Shown here: positions 9,183-18,850 of the stretch, in pieces | How the letters are laid out: the number at the start of each line of letters is the position of its first letter | Numbering within the stretch: position 1 is the stretch's first letter | The notes under the pieces: generated by a model | The model's database searches: none | What the model was told of the DNA's origin: nothing | Seen by the model: the letters and a program-made list of their open reading frames with translations, nothing else | Position numbers and translations under genes: made by a program | DNA from: Actinomycetota bacterium | Lineage (GTDB): Bacteria; Actinomycetota; Actinomycetes; JACCUZ01 | DNA length: 34,066 nucleotides | Reading direction: 5' to 3' | NCBI GenBank assembly: GCA_030841185.1 | Contig: JAVEDB010000008.1 | Location: 1 to 34,066 of the forward strand

Positions 9183-9620
9183 TCAGGCGGTGCCGGCTCG
9201 GTCGGCGTTCGCGGCGATGGCGGCGCAGACGTAGGCGGCCAGTCCGGCAGCGCGGGCCTCGTAGTGCGCGGCGAAGCGGGGGTCCGAGCGGTACATCTCG
9301 CCCAGACCCCGGTGGATGTCGTGGTCGCAGTCGTAGTACCACCGCGAGATGTTCGCCCGGTGCGCCTCGGCCGCGTCCATCGCCTCCGGGCTGTCCGGCG
9401 GCAGGCCCGCTGTCATCGCGTCCAGCAGTCCTTCCTCCACCTGCTCGGTGGCCGCCTTGATCTGCAGCCAGTCGTCCTTGGTGTACGACGACGTCCGGCG
9501 CCGGGACTGCCGGTACGCGTCGGTCTCGCCCCACCGCTGCTGCGCCTCGGCCTCGTGTTCGCGCGGGTCGCTCTCGCCGAACACCTCCAACATCTCTTCC
9601 GGGTTGAGACTGATGCCCAT
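9183..9620 (-). CDS. Free-standing TipAS-like antibiotic-recognition domain protein
   Basis: The 145-residue product matches the effector-binding half of TipA-type regulators without the MerR helix-turn-helix. It shows EAEAQQRWGETDAYRQS near residue 23, SYTKDDW near residue 45, and a C-terminal part with an SRWYYDCDHDIHRGLGEMY motif near residue 95. In TipAL this alpha-helical domain traps thiopeptide antibiotics; as a free protein (like TipAS itself) it may bind and sequester a ligand. It lies 19 bases downstream of the ATP-grasp gene on the same strand, so the two are probably co-transcribed. The domain identity is recognised from sequence; the ligand is unknown. Confidence 0.8.
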   Translation of the reverse strand: MGISLNPEEMLEVFGESDPREHEAEAQQRWGETDAYRQSRRRTSSYTKDDWLQIKAATEQVEEGLLDAMTAGLPPDSPEAMDAAEAHRANISRWYYDCDHDIHRGLGEMYRSDPRFAAHYEARAAGLAAYVCAAIAANADRAGTA

Positions 9621-9639
9621 CTGGTGTGCCTCCAGTCGG

Positions 9640-10923
9640 TCAGGCGGTGGCGGCCGAGAGCCGGGTGCGTTCGTCCGAGCACCACAGGGCCAGCAGGCCG
9701 CGGTAGTGCGCGACGAACTGCTCGTGCTCGTGCGGGGGGAACGTCGAGGTCACCGTGTCGACGAGCAGCCGGTCGAAGTCCGCGCCTTCGAAGTACGTCA
9801 GCGCGGTCTCGTCGACATGCGCCAGTCGACTGGCGCAGAAGTCGCCGTAGCGGTCGGTCTCGAAGTAGTCGTCCGCCATGGTGCGGTAGGCAGCGAGGCG
9901 CTCCTCGTAGCTGAGGTCGTCACGATCGGCGACGTCGAACCACGGTCCCGGTGCGACGTGCGGCGTCGCCGGCCGTCCGGTGGCGGTGCAGAAGACTGAC
10001 CACTTCACCAGCGCCTTCATGGCCCACGGGAAGTAGTAGTGCAGGGACGTGATGGCCACGTCGGGACACGCGTTCGCGTAGTCGATCGGGTGCACGTCGG
10101 AGCCGCCCTGGTGGGACTTCACCAATGTCTCGCACGAGTTGAACTCCCACCGGAAGAACGCGTTGACGACCCGTCCGATCGTGACGACCTCGTCACCGAC
10201 CTCCGGACTGAGGAAGTCGTGGTTCACCGAGTAGCGGCCGTGCATGGGCTGGTCGGGGTCGAACTTCATCACCATCGTCTCGGCACCGATCGAGAGCGAA
10301 CGTGCGAACACGTCGTAGCCCTCGACCGACGCCTGCAGATGCATGAGCATCTCGCCCGACTCGTCGTAGGCACGGTGCAGCTCGGCCTTGTCGCGGATGC
10401 GCGACACCCCACGCCATGCGCCGCCGTCGTAGGGCTTCATGAACAACGGGTAGCCGATCTTCTCCGCGACGGCGTCCAGGTCGAACGGGGCGTTGTAGCG
10501 CGCCGCCGTGAACGCGTACTTCGCGTTGTCCAGCGGGTTCTTGTAAGGGACGAGCACGGTCTCGGGGACCTTGAGCCCGAGACGCATCATCGCGCAGTAA
10601 GCGGCGTGCTTCTCCATCGCCTGGAAGGTGAAGGGGGAGTTCATCAGGTACACGCCGTCCATCAGGGCGACCTTCTTGAGCCACTCCCGCGGGTGGTAGT
10701 ACCAGTAAGCGAGCCGGTCGATCACGAGGTCGTACGACGGGTGCTGGCGCAGGTCGAAGGGCTCGATCGTGACGCGCTCCACGTCGTACCGGTGGCTCGT
10801 CCCGGCCCCGTCGGTCACCGGCCCGAGCCGGCGCACCAGCGTCTCGAACGCCGTCGGCCAGTCGTTCTCGGTGCCCAGCAACAGGCCGATCGCGTGCCGG
10901 GTTTCGGTCACTGCCTCAGACAT
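9640..10923 (-). CDS. ATP-grasp family ligase
   Basis: A 427-residue enzyme with an ATP-grasp core. KHAAYCAMMRLGLKVPETVLVP starts the central domain near residue 125. The nucleotide-binding lysine lies in YPLFMKPYDGGAWRGVSR near residue 175. The metal-binding acid/asparagine set is in FFRWEFNSCETL and HPIDYANACPDVAIT near residues 270-300. Members ligate a carboxylate, through an acyl phosphate, to an amine, as D-Ala-D-Ala ligase and RimK do. The start at 10923 lies 23 bases after the upstream esterase stop, so an operon with both esterases is likely. The substrate cannot be read from sequence, but the nearby GCS2-type ligase raises the idea of two successive amide-bond steps. Confidence 0.85.
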   Translation of the reverse strand: MSEAVTETRHAIGLLLGTENDWPTAFETLVRRLGPVTDGAGTSHRYDVERVTIEPFDLRQHPSYDLVIDRLAYWYYHPREWLKKVALMDGVYLMNSPFTFQAMEKHAAYCAMMRLGLKVPETVLVPYKNPLDNAKYAFTAARYNAPFDLDAVAEKIGYPLFMKPYDGGAWRGVSRIRDKAELHRAYDESGEMLMHLQASVEGYDVFARSLSIGAETMVMKFDPDQPMHGRYSVNHDFLSPEVGDEVVTIGRVVNAFFRWEFNSCETLVKSHQGGSDVHPIDYANACPDVAITSLHYYFPWAMKALVKWSVFCTATGRPATPHVAPGPWFDVADRDDLSYEERLAAYRTMADDYFETDRYGDFCASRLAHVDETALTYFEGADFDRLLVDTVTSTFPPHEHEQFVAHYRGLLALWCSDERTRLSAATA

Positions 10924-10946
10924 GGGACCTCCTCAACGTCGCGGCC

Positions 10947-11687
10947 CTAACAGAACCGGGGCAGGTGGTAGGCCAGCTGGCGCTGCCAGGACGGCCAGTC
11001 GTGGGGTACATCGTGGCCCCAGACGTCGAGGTCGTGCGAGATGCCCTTCTCGCGGAGCAGCTCCGCGAACTGCAACGTGCTCGGCAGCGAGCCGGTGGGG
11101 TCGACCTCCCAGGCGCCCTGGCCGACCACGAGCACGAGGTGCACCTGGTTGCGCAGCCAGTCCAGGTGCTCCCCGTGCAGGTTGGCGACGTAGTCCATCG
11201 GGTTGTGGAAGTAGGAGTCCGGGCCGCGGTCGCCCCAGGCGTTCCAGGCGCCCGGGTCGTAGTTGCCGGACAGGCACAGGGCCAACGGAAACAGGTGCCC
11301 GTGGCGCAGGGCGATGTTGGCCGCGTGGTAGGCGCCCAGGCTGCACCCGACCGTCACGAACTCGGTGCTGCCGCCGCTGTCCCCGGAGATGAAAGGCACC
11401 ACCTCCTGCAGGATCCACTGCTCGTAGAGCCCGTGCCGGCGGGCGCGCTCCTCGACGGGCAGCGAGCGGTCCGACCAGGTGACGGCGTCGGCGGAGTCGA
11501 CGCAGTAGAGCTTCACCCGGCCGGCGTCGACGAGGTCACGTACGGCGTCGACCATCCCGTTGTTCCCGAAGTCCCACGCGTCGCCGGCCTCCGAGGGGAA
11601 CACCAGCACCGGGCGCCCCCAGTGGCCGTGGGAGACCACCGACCCCCGCCATCCGCTGGCGGCCGACGTCAGCTCGACATGGTTCAT
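10947..11687 (-). CDS. Alpha/beta-hydrolase esterase, small form
   Basis: The 246-residue product belongs to the putative esterase/esterase D-like group. The nucleophile elbow is GCSLG (GxSxG, about residue 115), with an acidic residue in the following strands and a likely catalytic His in WGHDVPHDW near the C-terminus. It has no signal peptide, so it acts in the cytoplasm. The track gives a longer ORF, but the upstream part is a shadow of the next gene; the ATG at 11687 overlaps that gene's stop as ATGA and opens MNHVELTSAASGWRG. Being coupled to a second, larger esterase and followed by an ATP-grasp enzyme, it probably works on the same compound. Confidence 0.85.
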   Translation of the reverse strand: MNHVELTSAASGWRGSVVSHGHWGRPVLVFPSEAGDAWDFGNNGMVDAVRDLVDAGRVKLYCVDSADAVTWSDRSLPVEERARRHGLYEQWILQEVVPFISGDSGGSTEFVTVGCSLGAYHAANIALRHGHLFPLALCLSGNYDPGAWNAWGDRGPDSYFHNPMDYVANLHGEHLDWLRNQVHLVLVVGQGAWEVDPTGSLPSTLQFAELLREKGISHDLDVWGHDVPHDWPSWQRQLAYHLPRFC

Positions 11688-12763
11688 GCCGCGACCATCC
11701 GCAGCAGCCGGGTGAGGTACGGGTGGAACGCGTCGCGCCACGCGGTGTAGTTGTGGACGTCGGGCACCTCGTGCAGGGCCACGTCGTAGCGCTGGGCAGC
11801 GAGCGCCCGGGCCATCACCCGGTTGTTCTCCAGGTTCTCCTCGATCTGGCCGCAGGTGAGCACGACCGGGACGGGGGAGGAGTGGCCGCCGGCCCGCAGC
11901 ACCGCGTCCACGCCGCGCACGACTCGCTCGTAGTGCGCGAACCGCCGCTCGTGTGCGTCGAAGCTGGGGTGGAAGAAGCTGCCCGACTGCAGGAAGAGCG
12001 CGTCGAAGCTGCCGCCGTGCCGACGTTGCGCGTGCAGCATCGCGAGCGCGCCGAGGCTGGTGCCCATCCCGATGACGGCGGTGGCCGGCGCGATGGCCCG
12101 GAGGCGGGGGAGGACCGCGAGGCACAGCGCGCGGGTGTAGGCGCCGTTTCCGGAGTACCAGTCGTCCCGGGGGCCCGGCGCGAGCAGTGCCGCGCGCAGG
12201 CGCGGCAGCTGGCCCCGGTCGATCATCACCGCGAGGTACGCCGTGAGGTGGGCCAGCGCGTCGTACTCAGGGCCGTCGTGGACGACGAGCAGTGGGAGGG
12301 GTTCGGCTGCGGAGCAGCCGGCGGGCTCCCACAGGGTCCCGCTGATGTGGTCCGCCACCGACCGCGCAGCGACGGCCAGTTCGCTGGTCCGCCCGGCCGG
12401 GGCCGGGGCGCCGACCCACCAGGGGGCCCGGTAGCCCGGGAACTCGACGACGGACTTCTCGCCGAACGCTCCCGGGACCCGGGCCGGGTTGGCCGGGTCC
12501 GGCACCACCTCGCGGCGCCCGCCGGGGTGCTCCAGCTCGACCAGGTACTCCATCCGCGCCACGGCGGGGCGAGCCAGCCGCAGCTCCCAGCCGTCGCTCC
12601 CGAACCGGAAGCCGAGCAGGTCGCCCGGCACCCGGACCTCCTGGCAGAGCCGCACGCCGGCCAGCGTGCGCCCGGGGTCGGCCACCCGGAAGGTCACCGC
12701 GTCCGCGCTCACGACAGGCCCGGACCGAGCCGTCGCGGCGACGTCGATGGGGTCTGCGGCCAC
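11684..12763 (-). CDS. Enterochelin esterase-like alpha/beta hydrolase
   Basis: A 359-residue protein with an N-terminal beta-rich E-set/CBM48-like domain (about residues 20-130, including GWELRLARPAVARMEYLVEL) and a C-terminal esterase domain. VVHDGPEY leads into the hydrolase fold, the nucleophile elbow is GTSLGALAML (about residue 240), and the catalytic His is likely in VHNYTAWRDAF near the end. This layout resembles Fes/enterochelin esterases and related acyl hydrolases. No iron-uptake genes are visible, so a siderophore substrate is not supported. It heads the five-gene minus-strand group, and its stop overlaps the start of the second esterase. Confidence 0.85.
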   Translation of the reverse strand: MAADPIDVAATARSGPVVSADAVTFRVADPGRTLAGVRLCQEVRVPGDLLGFRFGSDGWELRLARPAVARMEYLVELEHPGGRREVVPDPANPARVPGAFGEKSVVEFPGYRAPWWVGAPAPAGRTSELAVAARSVADHISGTLWEPAGCSAAEPLPLLVVHDGPEYDALAHLTAYLAVMIDRGQLPRLRAALLAPGPRDDWYSGNGAYTRALCLAVLPRLRAIAPATAVIGMGTSLGALAMLHAQRRHGGSFDALFLQSGSFFHPSFDAHERRFAHYERVVRGVDAVLRAGGHSSPVPVVLTCGQIEENLENNRVMARALAAQRYDVALHEVPDVHNYTAWRDAFHPYLTRLLRMVAA

Positions 12764-12800
12764 CGAGCCAGCCTATGGGTGGGCCCGCCCGAGGCCGGGT

Positions 12801-12866
12801 CTCACCGCGGCGCTCCCAGTCAGCCAGCCCGCCGTGTCCCAGCACGTGCGGGTGCTGCGCGAGGCC
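12801..12866 (+). pseudogene. Remnant of an ArsR-type helix-turn-helix gene
   Basis: In the otherwise empty gap between the esterase and radical SAM genes, one plus-strand frame reads LTAALPVSQPAVSQHVRVLRE. This matches the recognition-helix region of ArsR-family repressors (typically VSRPAVSQHLRVLREAGLV). Only about 22 codons keep the resemblance: the preceding bases are non-coding-like, and after READ the frame continues without family similarity. It looks like a leftover from a lost regulator gene. Chance similarity is possible because the match is short. Confidence 0.5.
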
Positions 12867-12926
12867 GATGAGCGATCGGCGGCGGGGGAGCGCTCGACGT
12901 GGACCGAGGCCGAGAGTGGGACCCGG

Positions 12927-13994
12927 TCAGAGGAGGGAGAGCTGATCGGCTGACTGCGCACTCGGTGCGGGTGGGGTCGGGGACTGGCCGCCAGATGGCT
13001 GGTGCGCCGCGCGTCCCCGGCCGGCGGCGTCGCGGCCGACACCGTGGCGGCGCGCGGCCGCGTGAACTCGCGCGGTCACGTCCTGCTGGTAGGCCTTCGG
13101 CGCGTAGGCACGCTCGCCGTACAGGGCGGCGTAGCGCCCGACCAGCTCGGGGTGCTCCCGTCGGAGCCAGGCCTGCCACCACTCCCGCGCGCCGGGTCGC
13201 AGGTGCAGCACGATCGGCGAGACGTGGGAGGCGCCGGACGCCGCGATCGCCTTCACCGTCGCCTCGATGTGCTCGTCGGAGTCGGTGAGGAACGGCAGGA
13301 CGGGCGCCATCAGGACGCTGCACCGGATGCCCGCCCCGGTGAGAGCCGCGCACACCTCGAGCCGGCGACGCGGCGACGGCGTCCCGGGCTCGACGGCCCG
13401 CCAGACCTGCTCGTCGACGGACCCCACGCTCACCGCTGCGGAGACGTCGACGGTGCGGGCGGCCTCGGCCAGGAGGGGCAGGTCGCGCAGGATCAGTGCG
13501 CCCTTGGTGAGGATCGAGAACGGGGTGCCCGACTCGAGCAAGGCCCGGAACACCCCGGGCATCAGCCGGTAGCGGCCCTCGGCCCGCTGGTAGCAGTCGA
13601 CATTGGTGCCCATGGCAACGTGCTCGCGGGTCCAGCTGGGCCGGGCCAGCTCCCGGCGCAGGACCTCGGCGACGTTGGTCTTGACCACGATCTGGGAGTC
13701 GAAGTCGTGCCCGGCATCGAGGTCGAGGTACTCGTGGGTCTTACGCGCGAAGCAGTAAACACAGGAATGGCTGCAGCCGCGGTAGGGGTTGATCGTCCAG
13801 CGGAACGGCACCCGGGAGGCCTCCGGGACCTTGTTCAGCGCCGACCGGGCGGTGACCTCGTGGAAGGTGATGCCGCGGAAGCCCGGAGTGTCGAACGTCC
13901 GGGTCACCGCGCCGCGCGGCAGCAACGGGAGCCGCCCATCCGGCGGCGGGGCGTCCTCGGTCAGCCGCAGTGAGTCCCAGCGCACAGGGGACAT
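12927..13994 (-). CDS. Rv2578c-family radical SAM protein (SplB/DNA photolyase-like group)
   Basis: A 355-residue radical SAM protein with the iron-sulfur motif CSHSCVYC (C-x3-C-x2-C) near residue 74, set in NPYRGCSHSCVYCFARKTHEYLD, which is typical of the Rv2578c family. Other family landmarks are HVAMGTNVDCYQRAEGRYRL and SILTKGALILRDLPLL. Proteins of this group fall in COG1533, with spore photoproduct lyase, so a role in nucleic-acid damage handling has been proposed but not shown. The start codon is directly preceded by a LexA-type SOS box. The C-terminus after about residue 320 is low-complexity and ends QLSLL. From memory, Rv2578c of Mycobacterium tuberculosis is also in the LexA regulon. 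Confidence 0.9.
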   Translation of the reverse strand: MSPVRWDSLRLTEDAPPPDGRLPLLPRGAVTRTFDTPGFRGITFHEVTARSALNKVPEASRVPFRWTINPYRGCSHSCVYCFARKTHEYLDLDAGHDFDSQIVVKTNVAEVLRRELARPSWTREHVAMGTNVDCYQRAEGRYRLMPGVFRALLESGTPFSILTKGALILRDLPLLAEAARTVDVSAAVSVGSVDEQVWRAVEPGTPSPRRRLEVCAALTGAGIRCSVLMAPVLPFLTDSDEHIEATVKAIAASGASHVSPIVLHLRPGAREWWQAWLRREHPELVGRYAALYGERAYAPKAYQQDVTARVHAAARRHGVGRDAAGRGRAAHQPSGGQSPTPPAPSAQSADQLSLL

Positions 13995-14010
13995 GGGAAC
14001 ATATGTTCGA
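13995..14010 (-). promoter_or_regulatory. LexA (SOS) box upstream of the radical SAM gene
   Basis: GGGAACATATGTTCGA matches the actinobacterial SOS box TCGAAC-N4-GTTCGA at 14 of 16 positions; only the two outer bases next to the gene differ. It touches the ATG at 13994, so LexA bound here would cover the core promoter or start site and the mRNA may be leaderless. Confidence 0.8.
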
Positions 14011-14045
14011 ATGACTGTCCAGCAGGCGCCTCAGGAGTCCTACAC

Positions 14046-14056
14046 GACATAATGTC
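14046..14056. repeat. Short perfect palindrome in the radical SAM upstream region
   Basis: GACATAATGTC is a perfect 11-base palindrome about 40 bases upstream of the LexA box, in an unusually AT-rich patch. It may be a second operator or part of the promoter of the radical SAM gene, or lie in the trailer of uvrA2. No known regulator is assigned. Confidence 0.35.
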
Positions 14057-14088
14057 ACTTATCGGCGTAACGCCGGGCAGCAGGCAGG

Positions 14089-16479
<2,391 letters not shown>

Positions 16480-16481
16480 CG

Positions 16482-16610
16482 TCAGTTCGCGGCGGGCGCG
16501 TCGGCCGCCGGATCGACGCCGAGCAACGCGGCGTACACCGGCTTGGCCTTCTCGAGGTCGGAGACGGGATGCAGCACGGTCTTGATTCCCTCGGTGGCCA
16601 CGTCGGTCAT
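16482..16610 (-). pseudogene. Truncated VOC (glyoxalase-fold) gene
   Basis: This frame starts with ATG overlapping the preceding VOC gene's stop (ATGA) and encodes 42 residues: GIKTVLHPVSDLEKAKPVYA then ALLGVDP, the typical first beta-alpha unit of a VOC-fold protein. It then ends in AADAPAAN and a stop just before the uvrA2 start. Family members are about 110-130 residues, so roughly two thirds are missing. A deletion that removed the 3' part and brought uvrA2 close is the simplest reading. It is not in the ORF track because of its length. A functional mini-protein is unlikely but its initiation signals are intact. Confidence 0.7.
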
Positions 16611-17017
16611 GGCAGCTCCTGGATGCGGATCAGGTTGCCGGCGGGATCGCGTACGGCGCAGTCCCGCACGCCGTACGGCTGGTCGGCCGGCTCCTGCACC
16701 ACGTCGGCGGCGCGGGCCTGCAGCCGCTCGAAGGTCCCGTCGACGTCCTTGGTGGCCAACAGCAGCGTGGCGTAGGTGCCCTTGGCCATCATCTCGGCGA
16801 TGGTGCGGCGCTCGTCGTCGGTGATGCCCGGGGTGGCGGCCGGCGGGTACAGCACGATGGACGTGCCGGGCTGGTCGGCGGGGCCGACCGTGATCCAGTG
16901 CATCCCGTTGTACCCGACGTCGTTGCGGACCTCGAAGCCCAGGACGTCGCGATAGAACGCGAGGGCGGCGTCCGGGTCGTCCTGCGGCAGGAAACTCGAG
17001 TGAATGGTGATGTCCAT
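16607..17017 (-). CDS. VOC family (glyoxalase/bleomycin-resistance fold) protein
   Basis: A 136-residue single-domain protein of the vicinal oxygen chelate superfamily. The first repeat contains SFLPQDDPDAALAFYRDVLG and the second ends in RDCAVRDPAGNLIRIQEL, the classic VOC C-terminal motif with a metal-ligand Glu position. Members are dioxygenases, glyoxalases or drug-binding resistance proteins; sequence alone does not decide. It lies five bases downstream of an AraC regulator and overlaps a truncated second VOC gene. Only the ATG at 17017 starts a normal domain; the 845-residue ORF in the track is an artefact running through the plus-strand genes upstream. Confidence 0.85.
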   Translation of the reverse strand: MDITIHSSFLPQDDPDAALAFYRDVLGFEVRNDVGYNGMHWITVGPADQPGTSIVLYPPAATPGITDDERRTIAEMMAKGTYATLLLATKDVDGTFERLQARAADVVQEPADQPYGVRDCAVRDPAGNLIRIQELP

Positions 17018-17022
17018 GACGC

Positions 17023-17472
17023 TCACGCTAGGTGCAGCCGGCTCACCGGCGCTTCTCGATTCCTGATCGGTCTGGTCACCTGTTTCGCCACGCACGACGG
17101 CATCCCGGCCGTGGCGCGCGACGCATCGCGCCGGTAGGTGCTGGGTGGCATCCCGACGAGCTCGGTGAAGCGGGTGCTGAAGGTGCCCAGCGACGAGCAG
17201 CCGACCGCGAAACACACATCGGTGACGCTGAGGTCGCCCCGACGCAGCAGCGCCATCGCGCGCTCGATGCGGCGCGTCATGAGATAGCTGTACGGCGACT
17301 CGCCGAAGGCGAGGCGGAACTCGCGGCTGAGGTGCCCGGCCGACATGTGCGCGCCGCGGGCAAGGGCCTCGACGTCCAGCGGCTGCGCGTAGTCCCTGTC
17401 GATGCGGTCGCGAACGCGGCGCAGCAGGGCAAGGTCGCGCAGGTGCTGCGCCGCGGCGGAGGTGCTGGTCAC
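17023..17472 (-). CDS. AraC-type transcriptional regulator, DNA-binding domain only
   Basis: With a GTG start at 17472 this is a 149-residue protein made of the AraC/XylS double helix-turn-helix. LDVEALARGAHMSAGHLSREF near residue 30 forms the first motif, and SVTDVCFAVGCSSLGTFSTRF followed by GMPPSTYRR forms the second. There is no ligand-binding domain, as is usual for the small AraC proteins placed before VOC genes in actinobacteria. The track's longer frame would overlap the start of the divergent carboxypeptidase and is not family-like. Five bases separate its stop from the VOC gene, so it most likely regulates its own operon, which includes uvrA2. Confidence 0.85.
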   Translation of the reverse strand: MTSTSAAAQHLRDLALLRRVRDRIDRDYAQPLDVEALARGAHMSAGHLSREFRLAFGESPYSYLMTRRIERAMALLRRGDLSVTDVCFAVGCSSLGTFSTRFTELVGMPPSTYRRDASRATAGMPSCVAKQVTRPIRNREAPVSRLHLA

Positions 17473-17533
17473 CTTCGAGATCGTGCCACGTCGCCCCAGC
17501 TTCAGCGGACCTCCGGGGCTGTCGAAGGAGTGG

Positions 17534-18823
17534 ATGAGCCCCCGAGACCCAGGAATCGAGCACGTGCCCCCTCGCGAGAACGTCGCCGGTGTGCTCCGAC
17601 GGGCCCTCGGGGTTGCCCTGGTGTGCGCGCTGTCCGCTGCCATGGCTGCCGGGCCGGCCGCCGCCGACGAGCCCACGATTGGCCAGTTGCAGGCCCAGCA
17701 GCGCCGGGTCGCCGGCCTGGAACGGCTCGCCGACGCCCAGGCGGTAGGCACCCGGTCCGCCGCGCACCGGCTGACCGCGCTCGCCCAGGAGGCGGCCCGC
17801 TCTCTGCAGGCCTACGTGACGATCCGTGACGAGGCGTTCCGGGCCCGGGCCGAGGAGTCCGCCCAACGGCACGTCTACGACGACGCCCGCGCACTGGCCG
17901 AGCAGAAGCACAGCGACCTGGGCCGGTTTGCGTCCTCGGCCTACCGCAACGGCGGGGGCGCCGGCGAGCTGGCGACGATCGCCACCCTGCTCGACGCCAC
18001 CAGCGTCACCGACATGGGCCGCGGTGCCGCGGACCTGGCCTGGGCCGGCGAGCAGCAGAGCCGCACCCTCGACCGGGCGCAAATGGCAGAAGCGCAGGCC
18101 GCCACGGCTGCCGCGGCCGCGGCGGCAGCGAAGGAGCGGGCCGAGGACGCCGAGCGCCGCGGGCGCATCGCCAAGGATGCCGCCGACGCCCTCGTCGCAG
18201 CGCAGCAGAGCCTGGTGGCGGCCCTGGCCCAGCAGGCTCGAACCACGAAGGACGCGGCCCGACAGGCAGCCGCCGAGGCCGCCCGGATGGTGCAGGCGCG
18301 CGCCGTAGCCGCGCAGCGCCGGGCGGCCGCCGCGCAGGCCCGCCAGGCCGCGCTCCGTCGTGGCGAGGCCGTCCGCTTCAACGCGGCCGCCGCCGGCAGC
18401 GGAGCGTGCCAGGGCGGCGACATCTCGTCGTACCCCAACGGCGAGATCCCCCGCGAGATGCTGTGCCCGCTGTGGGGAGCCGAATGGCAGGTCCTGCGCG
18501 CCGACGCTGCCGCGACCTTCAGCGCGATGAGCAAGGCGTACGCCGCGCGGTTCGGCCGGCCGATCTGCGTCACCGACTCGTACCGCAGCCTCGAGATGCA
18601 GATCGACGTGCACCGACGCAAGCCGACCATGACTGCGGAGCCGGGCACCAGCAACCACGGCTGGGGCACGGCAGTCGACCTGTGCGACGGCATTCAGGCG
18701 TTCGGGACCGTCACCTATCAGTGGATGCAGGCCAATGCACCGCGGTTCGGCTGGTTCCATCCCGGTTGGGCCGAGCCCGGCACCTCGCGGCCGGAGCCGT
18801 GGCACTGGGAGTTCGGGGGCTGA
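17534..18823 (+). CDS. Secreted VanY-type D-alanyl-D-alanine carboxypeptidase with coiled-coil domain
   Basis: A 429-residue exported protein. A signal peptide (VLRRALGVALVCALSAAMAA, with likely cleavage after GPAAA) is followed by a long Ala/Gln/Arg-rich coiled coil (about residues 50-285) resembling NlpC/EnvC-type leaders. A C-terminal VanY zinc peptidase domain follows, with SYRS, SNHGWGTAVDL (metal His and Asp) and EPWHWEF (catalytic and metal His). It should trim the terminal D-Ala of peptidoglycan stem peptides outside the cell. The ATG at 17534 follows AAGGAG with tight spacing; a GTG at 17564 with AGGAA eight bases upstream is an equally good start and gives a more typical signal peptide. 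It is divergent from the AraC regulator. Confidence 0.85.
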   Translation: MSPRDPGIEHVPPRENVAGVLRRALGVALVCALSAAMAAGPAAADEPTIGQLQAQQRRVAGLERLADAQAVGTRSAAHRLTALAQEAARSLQAYVTIRDEAFRARAEESAQRHVYDDARALAEQKHSDLGRFASSAYRNGGGAGELATIATLLDATSVTDMGRGAADLAWAGEQQSRTLDRAQMAEAQAATAAAAAAAAKERAEDAERRGRIAKDAADALVAAQQSLVAALAQQARTTKDAARQAAAEAARMVQARAVAAQRRAAAAQARQAALRRGEAVRFNAAAAGSGACQGGDISSYPNGEIPREMLCPLWGAEWQVLRADAAATFSAMSKAYAARFGRPICVTDSYRSLEMQIDVHRRKPTMTAEPGTSNHGWGTAVDLCDGIQAFGTVTYQWMQANAPRFGWFHPGWAEPGTSRPEPWHWEFGG

Positions 18824-18850
18824 CCCGGGCCCCTCCCCTACCCTGCGCAG

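Noticed and set aside
11684-12763. Siderophore esterase as part of an iron uptake locus
   Set aside because: The fold resembles enterochelin esterases, but no siderophore synthesis, receptor or iron transporter gene is nearby.
14011-14052. 13-codon plus-strand peptide starting next to the SOS box
   Set aside because: It has no ribosome-binding site and no similarity; the SOS box is better explained by the minus-strand radical SAM gene.
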